Source of the DNA: Purpureocillium takamizusanense
Taxonomy: Eukaryota > Ascomycota > Sordariomycetes > Hypocreales > Ophiocordycipitaceae
Assembly (NCBI RefSeq): GCF_022605165.1
Contig: NC_063073.1
Span: 1,612,001 to 1,676,000 of the forward strand
DNA length: 64,000 bases
Direction of reading: 5' to 3'
Part shown: positions 23,311-35,500 of the stretch, one piece after another
Position numbering within the stretch: position 1 is the first letter of the stretch
Layout of the letters: every line of letters begins with the position of its first letter
Translations under genes and position numbers: made by a program
Notes under the pieces: generated by a model
Database searches by the model: none
What the model saw: only the letters and a program-made list of their open reading frames with translations
Told to the model about the DNA's origin: nothing

Positions 23311-24705
23311 ATCTGCGGGAGATGCTTGCCCCCGTCTCCATCCATCTTACGGGTACTACAAGAAGGTTCTGCCGATGCCAACAAAACATGTTGGAGCTGC
23401 GGCCTCTCGGCAACGATGGCGCAGCAGAGAGGAGACGGGCTGTGTCGCGAGGTCAACAGGAGCACCGTGCTGTGCTGTTGACGACCAGGTCGTGATTCAA
23501 TCAACATGGTGCTCGTTGGCCGGAAACCAAGTAAATACCAAGGCAACAGGACGAGCGGCGCCATGTGCACAGCTGTGCATGTACAAAGACCGATGACTGA
23601 AGACGACGGGGTCCGGGGGCGGTTCCGTGGTGGCGGTTCGTCCGCCACCCTCCTTCCCTCCCTTGCCCCTGCTTCACGACGGCAAGCGCCCAACAGCCGG
23701 GGGGGCAGGCAGCTCAGCTCACGCAAACCTGGGCCTGGCCAACCCCCCCGTCTTGTTGGTCGTCACGAACCATGCAGGTCAAAAATGGAAAAAACGGTGC
23801 TTGTGTGCTTGCTTGCTTGCTTGCTGGGTGGCCACCACCAATCGAGACGAATCGAGCTTGCAGCTCACCGGTCAGCTGAGGGTGGGAAAGGTGAAAGATG
23901 ATTGGCCTGTGCGTCACGGATTAAGCGCCTGGGGCTTGCGAGAGGGGGGATGGAAGGTAGGTCTGTGATGACGGGGCGAACATTGTTGCTTTCGTAATAC
24001 GTGCGTCGACGAGTCGTGCGGGCGGCTCGATCGATGGATTCTGTGTACTCCGTACAGACTACATGTATCGATGGTGGCAAGGGTGGCCATGAGGGGAGGG
24101 AGCAAGGAGTGAGGTGAATGGTGGGTGAAGGTCGCACAGGAATTGACGAGCTGAGCAGCAGTTGACTCAACAAGGTTGCATGTCTCGTCGATGAACAAAG
24201 CACGCGCGTGCTATGATAGATGGATGGCCTGGGGGTGCAGACGAGCCGAGACGAGCCGAGGAAATGGGGGGGTTTATTCCCACATGCGACTTGGGAGAAG
24301 AGATTCCCGTCCAGCACGGACTGACTGGTATGGATGCACTTGTTGGAGGATTGCGGTCATCCATCAACCCCACAGACAGACGCCTGCCTGTTCTCCGCCT
24401 GTTCGGATCTGCGCGCGTCTTCTCCAACGGGCGGGCCAAAATGCAAAAGGTGGATCGGGCGACGGGGCGGGACGGAAATGAAGAAGGGCCTCCTGGCTCG
24501 CAGGTCTAGCGGCGGCCGCAGGGGCTTGTTGGAGGGATGGGCCATCGAGTCCCGTCTCCTCCCGTCTTTGACAGGAACCTGAAAGCACCCTCATCATCGC
24601 CACTGGCCAGCGCTGCACGACCTGAGTACAGCGCTCCCTCCACTGCTGCAGCGCGCGCGCTACTCCCACTACAGTAGGAGCCGGATGGGGCGCCCGTTCG
24701 TGAGA

Positions 24706-24708
<3 letters not shown>

Positions 24709-24753
<45 letters not shown>

Positions 24754-24762
24754 CACACACAC
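24709..24762. repeat. (CA)n microsatellite
   Basis: About 19 CA units followed by imperfect CA/CG units, in intergenic DNA. Confidence 0.9.
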
Positions 24763-25160
24763 GACGGATTGCTCGACGCGACGACACGTTTGCCGCGTTC
24801 CTCCTCCCTTGCCAAGAATAAAGTTTTTTTTTTGTCAGCGGCCGGCGCGACGGCCAGCCAGACGAGGCCCGCTCCCGCACCTCCCGTCCATCCATCCGCA
24901 GTGCGTGCCAACGGCGCCCGCGCGCGACCCTAACCCAAGGGAGTCTCGACGACGAACCCTTCCCTCCCCTTCCATCGCGAACCTGACGAGGCGGCCACCA
25001 ACAAACAAATAGCAGGTCGCGACCATCCATCCCACCGCGCCAGCGACGAAAGCGAGAGATCGATTCCTGCGCCCCCCCCCCTCCTCCCCCGTTCGTGCGT
25101 GCGTGCGAGTGTGTGTGCGTGCATGATGAGACAGACACGGGGGCGCTGCCAAGCCCAGAA

Positions 25161-25176
25161 GGGGGGGGGGGGGGGG
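25161..25176. repeat. Poly-G homopolymer
   Basis: A run of 16 guanines; length uncertain. Confidence 0.85.
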
Positions 25177-25958
25177 TCAGCAAGACGTCAGGGGCAATGG
25201 ATGTCAGTCAGGGTGGTGGTGGTTCCTCCAACAGGCGCTAGCAGGGTTGGGACGAAACAACCGGCCCAAAAAAATTGGCTGCGATGCCGGTCGTCGGGTC
25301 GAGCGAGAGTCACGGGGGGGGGACGATGAGATGCACGTCCGTCAGGCTCGGCAACGCCTTTTTGGCATTGACCACGCGTGTGTGTTGCACCCCCCCGGCG
25401 GCATGTCCGTGAAACGTGTTGGAAAGAAAGTGTCATGGGCCAGCCGGGCTGAGTCGAGAGCCAGAATGAGGACCAAAGTCAAGTGAAGTCAAGTAACACT
25501 TGCACGACTTGGGACTGTTTCGACAGCAGCAGCAGCAGCAGCAGCACGGGCATTGTCGGCGAGCGCCGCGTGGAGAGAGAGAGAGAGAGACGGGAGCACA
25601 GCACATGCTGGAATGACAATGGTGGCGCGTGCAAGCACCATGTTGTTGGCTTGCCTTTGTCCGGGGGGCTTGAAGTGCCCCCCCGCCCCTTGCCGCACGC
25701 ACCAGGGGCTGTAGCTAAAAATGTACGGCCGCATCGTGAAGACGAGGCCATCGCTCATCGACGACGGTCCACTGCGTTTGTGGGCTTTTCTACAGGGGAA
25801 CAACCAGACGAGCGAGCACACTGACAGGACAGCTTTATCGTCCCGGCGGCACAGAGCAGATTTTTCGACAATGCGTTGCACCCAAACCCGAGAGCAGCAG
25901 CATTAATAAACAGGCATCTACAAAGTACGTACGTAGTACCTAGTACAAATGAATATTG

Positions 25959-25979
25959 TCCGTACGTACGTACGTACTG
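25959..25979. repeat. (GTAC)n self-complementary repeat
   Basis: Five tandem CGTA units, a perfectly palindromic simple repeat, with isolated GTACGTAC words also occurring elsewhere in the intergenic DNA of this window. Confidence 0.85.
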
Positions 25980-26900
25980 CCCCCCCCGACAGAACCCAGA
26001 CAAATGAATTTGGATAGACTCCGTATCTGCATATCATGCCATGCACAACCAAGACGCAAGCAATGGGCTTTGTTGGGTCGCCGACGACCCCGTCAGTGAG
26101 TGAGTGAGTGGTGCGCTGTCGCAGGTGGATGGTTGGTCATGCATCGGCGCCGGGCATGATGGACTGGGGCTTACAGGCCCGGCATTCCTACAGGGGGGGT
26201 GCCAGCCTCGTCGGTGTCGGTCGCCGGGCGTCTGGGCGCTGTTGGTGGAGCTTCGCCTCGCCTCGTCGTGCTCTGTGCTGCTGCTGTTGCTGGCGCTGCT
26301 ACTGGCGATCCTCTTTCCCAGCCATCCATCCATCAATCCATCCATCCATGGCCTGGCCTGGCCTGGATTGCCTGCATCCATGCATCCAGTCCACCCATCA
26401 TCCATCTCGCAGGCATTGCGTGTGGTGCAGCCAGCCTTGCCAGCCCACACAGGGGCAACGGGGGGCATTGAAGGAAGGGGCATTCGAGTCGAGTCGAGTC
26501 GAGTCGCGCGCCGAGTCCAGTCACGGGCAGATTGCACGCATAACCCACCCTCGTACACTCTACCGCAGCCCGAGCGGCCACCACTGCGTCAGACACAGGT
26601 CGTCGATACGTGTCTGATCCTTCGGCCCGCCCAGCAGGTCCCCTGATTGGGAGTGAGCAGATTGGCAGCGAACGGCGCCCCGCCGGCGCTAGGCTGTCGC
26701 GTCGACTGATTGGGCGGGCCGCCCTGGCGCCTCTCGGCTTCGCGGGCGCCCTGGCGCGTCGCCATTGGCCGCGGCGTCGCCACCCAAGGTGCCCCGCCGA
26801 CGCAGCCGCTCAGCGCCTGTGCCCGCACCGTGCTGCAGCACCCCTTACTCGCCCACGGGGCTCCGCTAAAAACAGCGCAGCGCTCCAGGACCCTTGTCGC

Positions 26901-28977
26901 CTCCATCCCTCCTCCAACCTCAGGTCAGGTACGTACTCCATAGTTACTGTACTCCGTACTGTAGGTAAGGTAGGTACCCGGCGCCATCAAGCATCCATTC
27001 TTCCATCAGCGGCGCGGCTCTCAGGGGACGGCCGGGCGGTCCAGTCCACATTATGTACCTCCATCCAGTGTTCACCCACTGAGCGGCGGCGTGGCGCGGG
27101 GGCCTCTGGGACGGGAGTGCCTTGCTGCTTGTCTCTCCACCATCTGGGCCGACACCCATCCCTCCCCTCCTCAGAAGGTATCTGCTGAGGGTTTCGCCGT
27201 CATGCTCGCCTGTGTGCGCGCTGTCCCCGGCCACGCTGGCGCCCGACCCGTGTCTCTGCACTGTGCTAAATCGGCCGCGGTTCGCTGTGCTGCACCGTGC
27301 CGGATTCCTGCCGCGTGGGTAGCCTGCGACCTCCATCCACACAGCACAGTCAGGTACCTGAGGCACTCCAGTGAGCTCGTGGTAGTGTACCCATGTACCT
27401 TCGCAGTAGTGCTGCTGTGCTGTGCTGGCGCGCTCCATCCACCGTCGCCGCCGCCTCCACCCTCCTCCTCCATTCATTCAATCAATGCCCACCCACTGTG
27501 CTGCTGCACCCGCCGGCGCCACCCTCGCCGTCGCCTCTCACTGGCGGCCCTTTTTTCTTTCTTCTCCTTCTGCCCTCACTCACTCCACAACTTCCATCAC
27601 CCTTTCTCCTCCTCCTCCTCCTCCGTCCTCTTTGCATCCCCCCGTCCGTTCGTCCTTCACCGCCCTCCCCTCGCTCTCTTCCTCGCATCCTCCGCCCCTC
27701 GACGCCTGGTTCGCTCTTCCTTCTGTCAACCTCGTCCGCGAGTTGTTCGTCCTCGTTTGCGCGTGCATCGCTTCGTCCGCCCCGCCCGCAGCGGTCACAA
27801 CAGCACCAACCAGCAACACTCCAAGGTACCCCAGCAGACCGGATTTCGCAACGCCAGGCGGGGGGACATCGCGTCGAGCAGGAAGCTCCGAGACGTTCGG
27901 TTCGGCTCAGCATCATCCAGTCACCTCGACTTCTGTCGACCTGTACTCTATTCTCTCTTCACCAGATCGGCCGCTCCTTGTCTTCGACAGAAATCAACCC
28001 AAGCGTTCCTCGTCAGCCTGTTTGTATTTTGACCGTCTCCATCGTCGACCGAATCCACAATCACGAGCCGTCTTCGCCCGAGGAGCCTACACTCAGAAGG
28101 GGGCCCAACCTCGATCACTGATTGATAGAATCGAATCATCACTTCCCTGGGGTGACAAAGAAGCGCAACCCGTGGAACGGAAAGAACGCGCTGTTTGGAA
28201 CGGTACTTTCTTGATCTTCATCCTCGGTTGCACGGCCGTCTCCTTCCAGAAGACGTCGCCGCTGCCGTTACGACCCGTGCACTAGAGCTGATCGAGAGTA
28301 GCGACTGCCGCCTCGTGCTCGCCGCAACCCTGAAATCATCACCCTGTTGAGAAGGCTCGAGCCAGCATCTCGCCCTCGGCAGGCAACTTGTTCCCGGCAT
28401 TATCACACTGCGACGGTCTTGCGCGTCCCTACGTCCCAAATCACTTCGTCAGTTGACTCTGCTGCCACCTTCCGACCGCGAGCAAGTCGCCGTTTCGTTC
28501 TCATCAACGCTCGACGCTCTTTCCGCCGGCCATTGCGCTGCCGCCCACCTGCATCACTTCCTTCACAGACGTCTGCATTGTCGTGACGCCTGCCAGGACA
28601 TATTCTTCATCTAATCTTGTCTTTACATTTACTCTTGAAGCCCCCCACGGATATTTCTCTCCTCCTGTCCACAGTTACTTCGGTTTTCTTGGATTCCATC
28701 CCTCTTCTTTCTGGTTGTTCCGACAACGATTTCTCGCCCGTCGGCTCGTCGTTTCCAGCTCTTCCAGTAAGCTTGAAAAGCATCGCCATATCGACTCAGT
28801 TCGGAATCAACCGGCGCATTTTTAGGTCGCCTGTCTCGACGACTGTTATCCGTTCTTAATCTTGTCTTTGCCTCGGGGGCCTTGACTCACATTCATTCTT
28901 AATACTTCTTCTCAAGCATCGCCCTTGGCCCATCCTCAACTTAAAGCGACATCATCTTGTGTCAGTCTCCCTGAGCA
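26901..28977 (+). promoter_or_regulatory. Promoter and probable long pyrimidine-rich 5' leader of the Gln-rich gene
   Basis: About 2 kb upstream of the Gln-rich protein start. Between roughly 27420 and 28970 the plus strand is strongly C/T-rich with CTT, CTC and TCC runs, as in many fungal promoters and long leaders. Several upstream ATGs open frames that end before 28978, for example 27393-28121 and 27422-28285; their products are Ser/Pro-rich and unlike known proteins. If this DNA is transcribed, those ATGs would act as upstream open reading frames. The transcription start and any leader intron cannot be placed by sequence alone. Confidence 0.4.
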
Positions 28978-30714
28978 ATGGACGCTGGCAGTCTCGCTCA
29001 GATGTCTGTCAACAATTTCGCTTCTCACAACGGCCTGCCCATGCCGTCGGGCGGTCTGGCTTCTCGCCGAGGCGGTCAGAACATCAAACCTTTGTCGTTT
29101 GACGCCATCAAGCAGGGCAACGCCAATGTCAAGGACGGCGGCGCTCCGACTCCTCGCACGAGCAGATCCCATCTACTTGCGGGCCTTAGGACCGCCCCGA
29201 AGTCTGCCACCGCCGCTTCCTTTGGCTCGGGCGCCCCCAACAATGGTCTCTCCGCGCAGCAGCACGCCAGGAACAGCATGGCTGCCAATCTCTCTGGTTA
29301 CGGCAACGGCCAGGACGCCCTGTACAATGCGCCCAAGACGGCGTTTCCCCAGTACGGCGTTCAGCAGAATGGCACCCAGAACATGATGGGCCAGCAGCTG
29401 CAGCACCAGCAGCTCCACCAGTTGCAGCAGCAGTACACGGTTGAACAAGTCCTTACGCCCCCTTCGGTCAACATTGATGAGGAGGATCCGACACTGTACG
29501 CTCAGCTGGTCGCCACCAACTACTACCTGGCACAGCAGCAGCGGCAGCTCCAGGCTCAGCTTAGAAGCGTCCAGGCTGCTGCCCAGCAGTTCCAGCAGCT
29601 GAACCTCAGCAACCCACAGCTCACGCAGCAGCAGATGGCTATTTACGAGCAGCAGCAGCAGCTGAGGAATATGCAGCAGCAGCTCAGCGTGCAGGCGGCT
29701 ATGAGCCAGGGCCAGCAAGTGTACTACAACGCCGCCACAGGCCAGTATTACGTCGATACCTCAGCTGTTTCGCAGGTCGCCTCGCCCTACGCTGAGCAGC
29801 CTATGTCGCCCGCGTTCAATACATTTCAGCAGCAGCAGCAGCAGCAACAATTGTATCATCAGCAGTTGACCACTCCGCGCGTTCAGGTCTCCCCTCCTCC
29901 TGAGAACCAGCAGTCGTTCCGTACTAGCTCGCCCCCAAAGCGCTTCGACTCGCCCTCCGAGGTCGCCCCGCTACCCCCGCCTTCGGCCAACGCGTTCCGT
30001 CGCGGCCACAAAAAAGCGTCTTCTCTCGCTCCCGTCAACAGCGCCCTCGCTGCCGCCGGTGGTGTTGCGGATGCACCCAAGTCTGCTGGCCCCAAGACGG
30101 CTTCTTTCCCGCTGACTCCGATGACTGGGGGATACGGTCCTGGCCAGGGCCGCGCCGGCGAGCATCCCATCCGACAGCCCCGAGGCCCACCATCGCTCGA
30201 TGAGCTTAAGGCCAAGCCTACCGCCAAGCATGAGGGCAGCAAGAACTTCGCCACTCGCACCAGGCGCTCTGCCGTGCACAACCTCGTCCGCGCAGGCCTG
30301 GAGCGTCGCAAAGGCACTGGCAGCTCCGTCGGTAGCATGAGCCCCGTTTCGGAGACGGCCGAGGAATCCATCACCCCCATCACCGACAACGAGTCTGACT
30401 CCGGGCGTAGCGGCTCGGGCAGCCTTGCCGGCGAGTTGGAGTGCGCCAGTTCCCGCACTTCTGCCAGCGGCAGCTGGGGAGCCATCGGCTCAGATAGGCC
30501 GAGCTCGCGTCAGAAGGCCCGCGGCAGCGTCGACAGCATCAGCAGCAACGGCGGTGCGCCGACCGGCGAGTCTGACAATGGATCGTTTGCCGACGTGTTC
30601 AAGAACGGCGCTCTGCGCGCGTCCAAGGCTCAGGAGGCCGCTGACAGCCAGCGCAAGCCTTCACGCCTCGTTCTGACTAGCGTTGAGCGACGGAAGGCCG
30701 GCCCAACGGCTTAA
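28978..30714 (+). CDS. Gln-rich low-complexity protein, function unknown
   Basis: One 578-residue frame without introns. The N-terminal part is basic and Ser/Gly-rich (residues 1-120). A Gln-rich stretch follows (about 135-310) with LYAQLVATNYYLAQQQRQLQ, a likely helical and coiled-coil segment, and YYNAATGQYYVDTSA. A Pro-rich region carries SSPPKRFDSPSEVAPLPPPS, and a short basic module stands out near residues 425-443 (FATRTRRSAVHNLVRAGLER). The acidic, Ser-rich tail has probable phosphosites. Poly-Gln and basic disordered regions of this sort are common in fungal RNA-granule or prion-like proteins and in transcription regulators, but no RNA- or DNA-binding domain is visible, so no function is assigned. 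The start ATG is the first after the pyrimidine-rich leader and begins the conserved-looking MDAGSLAQMSVNNFASHNG. CAG-type triplet runs (29821-29850) may vary in length. Confidence 0.82.
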   Translation: MDAGSLAQMSVNNFASHNGLPMPSGGLASRRGGQNIKPLSFDAIKQGNANVKDGGAPTPRTSRSHLLAGLRTAPKSATAASFGSGAPNNGLSAQQHARNSMAANLSGYGNGQDALYNAPKTAFPQYGVQQNGTQNMMGQQLQHQQLHQLQQQYTVEQVLTPPSVNIDEEDPTLYAQLVATNYYLAQQQRQLQAQLRSVQAAAQQFQQLNLSNPQLTQQQMAIYEQQQQLRNMQQQLSVQAAMSQGQQVYYNAATGQYYVDTSAVSQVASPYAEQPMSPAFNTFQQQQQQQQLYHQQLTTPRVQVSPPPENQQSFRTSSPPKRFDSPSEVAPLPPPSANAFRRGHKKASSLAPVNSALAAAGGVADAPKSAGPKTASFPLTPMTGGYGPGQGRAGEHPIRQPRGPPSLDELKAKPTAKHEGSKNFATRTRRSAVHNLVRAGLERRKGTGSSVGSMSPVSETAEESITPITDNESDSGRSGSGSLAGELECASSRTSASGSWGAIGSDRPSSRQKARGSVDSISSNGGAPTGESDNGSFADVFKNGALRASKAQEAADSQRKPSRLVLTSVERRKAGPTA

Positions 30715-32517
30715 ACACAGCGGGAGGCAGTCTCTATTTTCCCTCTTCTTCACGCTTATCAAAATTTTCACGACTTTACGCACCCGGACTCTGTGACATG
30801 ATTGCTCGGACAGGCGGATTTGCATTTCTCGACACGGTCTTGATGTCTGGCTCCTGGCCCCGTTTGCGGTATCTTGGGCAAGCCTAGCCTCATGGCAGGC
30901 AGCTTGGGCAAAGGTTGTCTGATCAACGTCACACACAACTGCCAGGACCAATAATTCTCTTCTCAGTCTCTCCTTGACAACAACAACTTTAATTTGGCCA
31001 CGACGTGCTAGGGGCATATCCCTGCAGCATATTCATCACGCTTAGAAGGTGAAGTCGGTTGCTCTGGTGGTGGACGGCGAATTGGGAATGTGGTGGCCTA
31101 CGATTATACCATACCACTTTGCATGGGGCAAAACAGAAAAAAACATCTTAATTGCTTTGGTCAGTTTTGGGTGCTGGTCTGTCGTCTCCTCGACGGGGAC
31201 CCGGATACGCAGGCTTGCGTGGAGGAATGCCAGTTCCTTACTCCCCACGTCAGAAGGCGGACCTGCCTGCTGTGTTTTCTTTTCCTTGTGCGTACCCTTG
31301 CTCGGGAGCATTGGCTGCTCCCGCCTCGCGTCTGCTGTTCGATGTCGAAGCGCGACGCGGTGGTGTCGTGGCGCAGCCTGGACTGCCGACGACGGGTAGG
31401 AGAGCCTAGGGCCATACACAGACGGGGTGGATTCATGACTGGATGAGAGGCCTCGTGGCCTGCTCGATCGAACGGGGGGTCGGTAGGAATAGATAGCTAA
31501 GGGCATGGCACAATACAAATTGTTTGCCGTATCATGGTGTGTGTCATGTCGTGTCATCTGATGTGAGGCAAGGTCGGTCCCCGTTGGCAGGCACGTTGCG
31601 AACGGGCGCCCTGGGGGTGGATGAATGTGTCTGCGACTCACGGAGAAGAAGGAAGAGGGGGCTATCGGGGGAGATGGGCAGCAGCCAAGAAGCCGCAGGT
31701 CTAATTGTAACATGAAAAGTCAAAAAGGCAATGCAGTGCCATCCGTCTACTCCCATCCTATGCCTTCCCAGCTCCCACCCTCCATTCCCCGGCGATGCCA
31801 AAACTACCATGCCCCATACCGCGCGTCATCGAGAGAGATCGTAGCCCCCGTGTTCGTATCCGCCGCCGCCGCCGGAGCAGAAGCAGCAGCAGCAGCAGCA
31901 GCCCAATCGTTTACCAAGAAAACAAAGGAAAGAGAAAGCAGCGAAAAGCAAAACCCCCTCCGGTACGCGCGTTGCTATGTGTTTGCTGCCATGCCTTTTG
32001 ATTTCCTTCTCTCTTCCTTTCTTCCTTTCCATAAACTCCTTGCCCGTGTCTGTCTGTTCCCTTAAAGGGCAAAACGAACCGCCGCCCCTTTCTGCTCCGC
32101 GCACGCGCCGTGTTCGGTCGTGATGTTATTACCCCTTCGGACTGGCCCTCGCACCGCTTTTCAACGCCCCCGACGGAGAACTGGATCCAGTTTTCCTGAT
32201 AGAAAAGGGGGGAGCAGAAGCGGAGGGCGACGACGCGGAGGATGGAGCAAGGGGGCTGGCTGGTTGTCCCTAGGCGGTGGGCAAGCGAACAAACCTGCCC
32301 TTCATGTATATACATTGTGATGTGTTTGGGCGCGTCATTGTGGTATTGTAAGAGAAGACAAGGAGATTCAAGTGTCTGTGTGGGGTGGCGATTAAATGTA
32401 GTGAGTAGTCCGTGTGGATAGGTAGGTAGGCATGTACGTCGTGCCGCGCCTTGGTGGAGAGGGGGAGGGCGCTCTTGTTGCGCTCAACCCCGTAGACAAA
32501 AGGGGCGGCACTGAGCC
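30715..32517. other. Intergenic, 3' flanks of convergent genes
   Basis: 1.8 kb between the Gln-rich gene and sepH, both ending here. A CAG/GCA triplet run lies at about 31880-31902. Open frames are short and without motifs. Nothing beyond 3' UTRs is supported. Confidence 0.45.
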
Positions 32518-35500
32518 TCACCACTTATTGTTGTTGTCCACGTTGCGGCGGGCCTTGGCTACCGCAGCGCTGGGCGTAACGACGCCGCCTCCGGCCCCGT
32601 CCCTGTCCCTGTCCCTGTCCCTGGCGGACACAAGCTCGCGCGACGCCCTGCTGCTGCTGCCTCCGTTCTCCTTGTTGCTGGTGCTGCTCTCGCTGCGCAC
32701 CACCATGGGAGTCATGACGGCGTGATGGTGGTGGGACACGTGCTGCTCCGACGCCCTGGAGGCGCTGGGCCCCGGATGCCGGCCTGACGAGTGTATCCCC
32801 ATGGGCGCCAGTGAAGTGCGCGGCAGCCGGCTCTTAGCACCCGACGACACGGTGGTGCCGCTGCTGCTGCTGCCGCCCAGGGAGCTCGCGTCGCCGCTCA
32901 CGCGCCGTGGGATCTGGGTCGGGCCGTCGCGGCTGCGTGGCCGATACATGAGGGACTCGCGGTCGAGCGTCGTGTTGCTGCGTCGAGGGCTGGCGGCCAC
33001 CTCGATGTAGGCATTGCCAGCGACGAGGCTCTGCCTGCTGCGGCTCGTGGGCGTCTGCGGCATCGACACGGAGGACTGGAAGCTCGGCGGGGTATAACTA
33101 GTGTTCCGCCGCGTGGCAGACCTCCTGGCCGACGACGAAGCCGAGCTGACCTGCGCCGCTGAGGGCCCATCGTGCCGCAAGAGGTGTCCTACACTAGAGT
33201 CCATTTCGATGTGGGAGCGAAGCAGTTCTGCGGCCAGGTTTCGCACCAGCACGGCCGTGTCCGTCTCGGCCAGCGTTTGTATCGAGTTCATAAGAGACCT
33301 AATCTGCGCGTTGTTGAGTGTCCGCGAGCCATCGCCCGTGCCGAGGCCAGGCTCGCACGAGTCCATGATGGTTCGTACCAGCCTCAGGAGGTTCAGCCGT
33401 ACCACAGCCTTCTTGTGCCCTAGCCTCTGCGCGATGCCCGCAAACATCTCCGGCTTCGCCAGCGAGGCCGCAACTGACGGGCTGAGACGGAGCAGCTTGA
33501 GCAGAGGCTCGAGTAGGTTCGAGTCGAAGGCGTTCAACCGGTTCGTGCCGAAGCAGCTGACAATGGCCCTCGTAAAGTGCCCGTCCACGAGGTGGCTCTC
33601 GACGTTTGCCGTCTCTTCCTGCAGCCACACCAAAATGGCATCTAGAGCCGTCACCTGCCAATACTGGTCCGTCAGCAGGGTCACGTAGAACGCAAGCCCC
33701 TTGTTCTGCCACAGGTATCTTCTCCCCTTGGACCCCGAGTGGGCCATGTCGCACAATATCGGCAGGGCAAACTCCTTAGGTGGTCGGGCCGTCTTCATGA
33801 TCCTCAGCAGCAGCGGGATGATGCCTCCGACGGCCGCGTCCTCCTGTCTCTCCTTGCTGAGTCGGCACAAGTTGAATAGAGTGTTGAGGACCTGATTCGA
33901 AATTTCCCTGAAATGCTTCTGGTCCTTCTTCATGCTGTAGCTGAGGAGGTCGATGAGGAACTCGATGGCGTCCGCCGAGTGTAGCGACTCAATCGTTGTC
34001 GACAGCATTGACAGATTCTTGATGAACTTGAGCATCGTAATTTGGTGCACGGGTGTCATCCGTCTCAGGTCTTTTAGGACGCTCTTGAGCACCTGCCGGT
34101 CAGCCACCATTTCCTTGACGTAGTTCTCGGCCTGGCTGAATAGGTAGAAGATGTTGACGATGCGCCCCTCTATGAGCTCGCCCAACTCGTCTTCCCCTTC
34201 TTCATCAAGCACGCGATGAAGCACGAGCGCCAAGGGATAGAGAATCTTGCTCCTTGAGAAGATTCTGCAAAAGTCGTTTTTGGGCGTCGGCCCTTGCAGT
34301 TCGAAAACATTCCAGATCCCGTTGACACCGATAAGCACGAGGTCCCGTGCACTGTCGTAGTCCTCGTCCAGGAATTCGACGAGAACGTTCAGCCCGCCAG
34401 CGGACACGAACATCTGAAGGGTTAGTGTAGATGTCTGGTACATTTGACGGACGAACGCTGCAGCTTCCAGCCGAATCTCATCCGAGTACTGGCGTGCCGC
34501 AAACTTTGTGATGATGGGAATGCCGCCGACGAAGCAAAGGTTCTCCTGAATCTCGACGTCATCGAGGATGATGGCGTTGACGACCTTGAGCAGCTGGAGG
34601 ATCATGTACTGTCGGCTTTTCACGGTACAAGGCTCCAGGATCTCGAGAATCGGTAACAGGCCGTGTGCGCTGATAATGAGCGTCTTCACCTCCTTGTGTT
34701 CCCACAGGAGTGCCAACTACACGCAGGGTCAGTCAGGCCGCCAAGATGTGAACCAAGAAGGAAGTATACAACTCACCAAGTCTTCCGACAAGTCGGATAG
34801 CATATCCTCACCCTCTGTAGTCTTCAACGAGGCCACCAGATCTTCTACTCGCTCTGCCAGCCGCGCATGCCTGTCTCTAGCGATGTTCGCCTCGAGGTCC
34901 ATCTCGTCCCAGCCGGGATCCATTGTGGCAAACGGGTCGAACTCGTCCTCGTCATCCCCCAGCCACGAGCTGCTGGACATTTTGGACATGAGCATGAGCC
35001 CACCGTCCTCGGAGCCACGCTCGCTCTCTTCCTTTTCGCCATGCGAGTCACTTGCACCAAAGACGTCTGAGAAGTCCTCGTCATCGTCCTCTGCAAATTT
35101 CTGGATCTCGATCGACGAGCGAGTGCGTCGCATAGGACGATCCGGCAGGACGGACGGCCTCGACTGCGACTTCTTCCTGATGCTGCCATCAGGCGCCTGC
35201 ATGGAGCGTGGCAAGCTGGTGAGGTCGGACGGGTGGAAGAGCTGAGGGGCATCAGTCGCTCGAGCGCCCTGGGAGCTGGTCAGCTTGGTACGGAGGGCAC
35301 CCTTGTTCCCACGCACCTTGTTGACAGCCGGGTTTACTCCCCGGCCGAAGAGGCTGTCATTGTCCACAAAGAGATCCGAGAAGTCTTCGGTGCTCTGCTC
35401 GCGGTACACAACGTCCGGTCTCGGCGGCAGCTCGAAGATGCTGCCCAAGTGTGCCTTTGGCGGCGATCTCGATACAGATGGGCCAGAAGAGATGGCGAGC

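Larger units (their letters stand above)
23311..26900. other. Non-coding, repeat-rich interval
   Basis: No supported gene. The interval holds a CA microsatellite, G and C homopolymers, CAG triplets (25526-25546), short GA and GTAC runs, and ATCC/CATC-rich words (26320-26400). Overlapping open frames lack domains and mirror these repeats. Confidence 0.4.

Noticed and set aside
24709..24762. CA repeats and other arrays as CRISPR
   Set aside because: No spaced direct repeats with unique spacers occur; these are eukaryotic microsatellites.
27393..28285. Two overlapping frames of 242 and 287 codons upstream of the Gln-rich gene
   Set aside because: They translate a C/T-rich tract into Ser/Pro/Leu-rich sequence in several frames. 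They are better read as leader or promoter DNA, though the ATGs may act as upstream ORFs.
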